Of a stretch of DNA of 8,553 nucleotides, positions 6,756 through 8,553 are shown in pieces. The notes under the pieces are model-generated. The model was not told the origin of the DNA. It worked only from the letters and a program-made list of their open reading frames with translations, and did not search any database. The position numbers and the translations under genes are program-made. Origin of the DNA: Planctomycetota bacterium (GTDB lineage Bacteria > Planctomycetota > Brocadiia > SM23-32). The stretch lies in the NCBI GenBank assembly GCA_018400625.1, contig JAGYMJ010000569.1, positions 1 to 8,553 of the forward strand, in the 5' to 3' direction. The first letter of the stretch is position 1. Each line of letters starts with the position of its first letter.

Positions 6756-6772
6756 AAGCAATTTTCATACCA
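6756..6772 (-). promoter_or_regulatory. Sigma-54 (-24/-12) promoter for the TusA-like gene and the complex
   Basis: The minus strand reads TGGTATGAAAATTGCTT. It matches the sigma-54 pattern TGGCAC-N5-TTGCW with GG and GC exactly 10 bp apart, and differs only at two positions of the -24 half (TAT for CAC). Predicted transcription begins near 6746, giving a leader of about 35 nt before the ATG at 6711. A sigma-54 activator gene is divergently encoded next door, which supports the call. Confidence 0.75.
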
Positions 6773-6885
6773 CAGCAGTTTGTCAGGCCATTTGGGAATG
6801 ATGAAATAATTGTACTGTTTTTTCGGTATGTTATGGTTTTCATAAATGTTTCTTATTCTATGGAATTCTCTTCGAGTTGCAAAAA

Positions 6886-6901
6886 GTTTACTTTTGTAAA
6901 C
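6886..6901. promoter_or_regulatory. Palindromic operator 1 (candidate upstream activating site)
   Basis: GTTTACTTTTGTAAAC is a perfect 6-bp inverted repeat with a 4-bp centre. Related 16-mers occur at 7116-7131 and 7138-7153, each matching at 13 of 16 positions. Its centre is about 150 bp upstream of the predicted sigma-54 transcription start, a usual distance for an enhancer-binding activator. Confidence 0.6.
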
Positions 6902-6930
6902 CTTTAATTTTGATGCCCGTGTAAAAAGGT

Positions 6931-7011
6931 CGTCACCCCGTTGAAGAACGGCGTTCAGGTTTTCTGCAACTACCTGGAATAACTGGATTTAGGATCAAGT
7001 CCGGGATGACG
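6931..7011. repeat. REP/MITE-like inverted-repeat element
   Basis: An 81-bp unit bounded by CGTCACCCCG (6931-6940) and CGGGATGACG (7002-7011), which are inverted repeats with one mismatch. Inside are a small hairpin CCGTT-gaag-AACGG (6938-6951) and an imperfect pair TTCAGGT/ACCTGGAA. The build (outer CGTCA...TGACG ends with internal stem-loops) resembles a short dispersed repeat common in deltaproteobacterial genomes, here decayed. A partial second copy is at 5769-5787. Confidence 0.55.
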
Positions 7012-7017
7012 AAAAGA

Positions 7018-7035
7018 GACGATATAGACGATATA
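7018..7035. repeat. 9-bp tandem duplication
   Basis: GACGATATA occurs twice in immediate succession just beyond the REP-like element. It may be a slippage product, or a target-side duplication left by the repeat; no function is evident. Confidence 0.45.
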
Positions 7036-7115
7036 GCCGTTCTCTAACTGTTTAAGAGCCCTTCAATCCAAGCTACAGAAAAGATCGATTTATCGCGTAT
7101 CTTGGTTTGTAGACC

Positions 7116-7131
7116 GTTGACTTAAGTAAAC
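7116..7131. promoter_or_regulatory. Palindromic operator 2
   Basis: GTTGACTTAAGTAAAC matches operator 1 at 13 of 16 positions and contains the perfect palindrome ACTTAAGT. It lies exactly 22 bp (two helical turns) from operator 3 and covers the possible -35 box TTGACT (7117-7122) of the activator gene, which suggests autoregulation. Confidence 0.55.
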
Positions 7132-7145
7132 AAGAAGGTTAACTT
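7117..7145 (+). promoter_or_regulatory. Tentative sigma-70 promoter of the activator gene
   Basis: TTGACT (7117-7122) is a good -35 box. With a 17-bp spacer it is followed by TAACTT (7140-7145), a weak -10. Both boxes lie inside operators 2 and 3. The leader to the ATG at 7173 would be only about 20 nt. The -10 is poor, so this is a low-confidence call. Confidence 0.35.
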
Positions 7146-7153
7146 ATGTAAAA
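7138..7153. promoter_or_regulatory. Palindromic operator 3
   Basis: GTTAACTTATGTAAAA matches operator 1 at 13 of 16 positions. It lies 20 bp before the activator start codon, two helical turns from operator 2, and covers the possible -10 box. A protein bound here would be expected to block transcription of the activator. Confidence 0.55.
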
Positions 7154-7172
7154 TTTTTTGAACGGATAGCCG

Positions 7173-8552
7173 ATGAATTTAAACGAGCAATCAAGCTACG
7201 TCAAATCCGTTGTCGATACCATGATGGACGGACTCATGGTCGTAGATACAAATGGAACGATTGTTTCATTAAATCGGGCTATGGAGATTTTGACGGGCTA
7301 TTCAAAAAAGGAATTAATCGGAAAGGACTGTTCTATTCTGGCCTGTGATATCTGCTTCAGATCATTTCACGGAACGACGGCAAAGCATTGTCTTCTTTTC
7401 AAAAGGGGAGAATTTTTCAGAGAGCGTTGCAAATTAAGACGAAAAGACGGTACTTCTCTTTTGGTTTTAAAAAATGCCACTCTTTTGAAAGACGGCAATG
7501 GTCAAGTTCTTGGGGGCGTAGAGACTCTCACAGACATTACGGAGATTGTCGAGAAAGACAGAAAGCTCGAGCATCTTCAACGTATCTTCACTAAAAAGGA
7601 TGGCCTTGCCGGGATTAAGGGAAAATCCGCATCCATGCAGCGGGTCTTTGAGCTCGTAAAAAACGCCGCGAATTGTGATTTTCCTGTAATGATCTATGGA
7701 GAAAGCGGAACGGGAAAGGAGCAGGTGGCTTCTGCGATCCATAAACTGGGAAAACGAAGAAAAAAGCCTTATATAAAGGTCAACTGTTCGGCTCTCAACG
7801 AATCCCTTCTTGAAAGTGAGCTTTTTGGCCATGTGAAGGGTGCTTTTACAGGCGCTGACCGGATGAGAAAAGGACGCTTTGAAGCGGCCCATGGGGGGGA
7901 TCTCTTCCTCGACGAGGTCGGAGATATCCCTTTATCGAGTCAGGTTAAATTGCTGAGAGTTCTTCAGGAAAAGGAAATCGAAAGGGTGGGCGACCAGACT
8001 CCCATCAAAATCGATGTCCGCGTGATCTCTGCGACCCATAGAAATCTTCAGGAACTTCAAGAGATGGGAATGTTCAGAGATGACCTCTTTTATCGTCTCA
8101 ACGTTGTTCCGATTCATATCCCGCCTCTGCGAGATCGAAAAGAGGACCTTCCTTTGCTGGTCGATACGTTTTTCAATGAGCTTCGCGTCAAGACAGGTAA
8201 ACCAATAAAAGTAATCAGTCGAGAGGCAATGGAGGCTCTCTGGGCTTATCATTGGCCGGGAAACATCAGAGAACTCATCAATGCGATGGAGTATGCCTTT
8301 GTTACATGTGGGGGGGAAATCATCGATATCTGTCATCTGCCTGACATCGTGGTTTGCTCTGAAGGGCGGCGCATTTTGCGGGTGCCCCTTGATGAAGGTG
8401 GTTCCACCAAAAACCGTGTAATTTCAGCTCTGAAGCAGGCTCACGGGAATAAGAATGAAGCAGCTAAGATTCTCGGTATCAGCAGACAGGCTCTCTGGAA
8501 ACGGATTAAGAAATATGGGATAGAGGTAAGAAAAACAATTAGCACATCATAA
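7173..8552 (+). CDS. PAS-domain sigma-54-dependent transcriptional activator with a cysteine-rich sensor
   Basis: A complete 459-residue enhancer-binding protein. Residues about 8-125 form a PAS sensor domain containing five clustered cysteines: C53, C58, C61, C73 and C86. The AAA+ domain (about 147-375) has Walker A GESGTGKE (176-183), the sigma-54 contact loop GAFTGA (223-228), Walker B GGDLFLDE (241-248) and likely arginine fingers R302/R308. A Fis-type helix-turn-helix ([20 protein letters not shown], 426-445) closes the protein. There is no receiver domain, so activity is probably controlled by the PAS domain directly rather than by a kinase. An in-frame stop (7167-7169) just upstream fixes ATG 7173 as the first possible start; the ribosome site is weak (CGGAT). 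It is divergent from the TusA-like gene and the complex, whose upstream sigma-54 promoter it probably activates. The sensed signal is unknown; the cysteines suggest redox, metal/Fe-S or sulfur. Confidence 0.93.
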   Translation: MNLNEQSSYVKSVVDTMMDGLMVVDTNGTIVSLNRAMEILTGYSKKELIGKDCSILACDICFRSFHGTTAKHCLLFKRGEFFRERCKLRRKDGTSLLVLKNATLLKDGNGQVLGGVETLTDITEIVEKDRKLEHLQRIFTKKDGLAGIKGKSASMQRVFELVKNAANCDFPVMIYGESGTGKEQVASAIHKLGKRRKKPYIKVNCSALNESLLESELFGHVKGAFTGADRMRKGRFEAAHGGDLFLDEVGDIPLSSQVKLLRVLQEKEIERVGDQTPIKIDVRVISATHRNLQELQEMGMFRDDLFYRLNVVPIHIPPLRDRKEDLPLLVDTFFNELRVKTGKPIKVISREAMEALWAYHWPGNIRELINAMEYAFVTCGGEIIDICHLPDIVVCSEGRRILRVPLDEGGSTKNRVISALKQAHGNKNEAAKILGISRQALWKRIKKYGIEVRKTISTS

Positions 8553-8553
8553 A

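Larger units (their letters stand above)
6712..7172. other. Divergent regulatory region between the TusA-like gene and the activator gene
   Basis: A 461-bp AT-rich non-coding stretch. It holds a sigma-54 promoter toward the TusA-like gene, three related 16-bp palindromes, a REP-like element, a 9-bp tandem duplication and a tentative sigma-70 promoter for the activator. I see no coding sequence or tRNA in it. Confidence 0.75.

Noticed and set aside
7103..7119. A second sigma-54 promoter, reading toward the activator (TTGGTTTGTAGACCGTTG)
   Set aside because: The -24-like TGG is present, but at the correct spacing the -12 GC is GT and the TTGC box is missing.
7467..8336. Minus-strand frames of 134-141 residues opposite the activator gene
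   Set aside because: They mirror a complete PAS-AAA+-HTH protein and show no motif of their own.

Overview
The window looks like part of a bacterial chromosome, most plausibly an anaerobic Desulfobacterota-type (deltaproteobacterial) organism. This rests on protein style: a PAS/sigma-54 activator with a cysteine-rich PAS domain beside a membrane-bound, ferredoxin-type respiratory complex, and a dispersed REP-like repeat. There is no rRNA or other marker gene in view, so the taxonomic guess is tentative.

Layout. Nine genes on the minus strand fill positions 1 to about 6350. Read in the direction of transcription they are MrpE, MrpF, MrpG, a DUF4040/MbhD protein, a fused MbhE-MrpB protein, MrpC, a first MrpD-like subunit, a second larger MrpD/NuoL-like subunit, and the N-terminal 148 residues of a NuoH/MbhM-like subunit that runs off the left edge. 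This is the antiporter half and the start of the coupling half of a group 4 hydrogenase-type complex. Two antiporter subunits in tandem (H, H'), followed directly by M and without a free MrpA, match the Mbx/MBS arrangement better than a plain Mrp antiporter or the Mbh hydrogenase. From MrpF onward the genes abut or overlap and are probably translationally coupled. The catalytic subunits are not in the window, so whether the enzyme makes H2, reduces sulfane sulfur or does something else cannot be read here.

Upstream of mrpE, on the same strand, is a small TusA/SirA-fold protein (6460-6711) whose normally essential cysteine is replaced by serine. Facing away from it is a complete sigma-54-dependent activator (7173-8552) with an N-terminal PAS domain carrying five clustered cysteines.

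The 461-bp divergent region (6712-7172) is rich in signals. A strong sigma-54 (-24/-12) promoter points toward the TusA-like gene and the complex. Three copies of a 16-bp imperfect palindrome (GTTnACTTnnGTAAAC type) follow: one about 150 bp upstream of the sigma-54 start, the other two overlying a possible sigma-70 promoter of the activator gene. A REP-like inverted-repeat element lies between them. The inferred circuit is that the PAS activator senses a redox or sulfur signal, binds the palindromes, switches on the TusA-like protein plus the ion-pumping complex, and controls its own gene.
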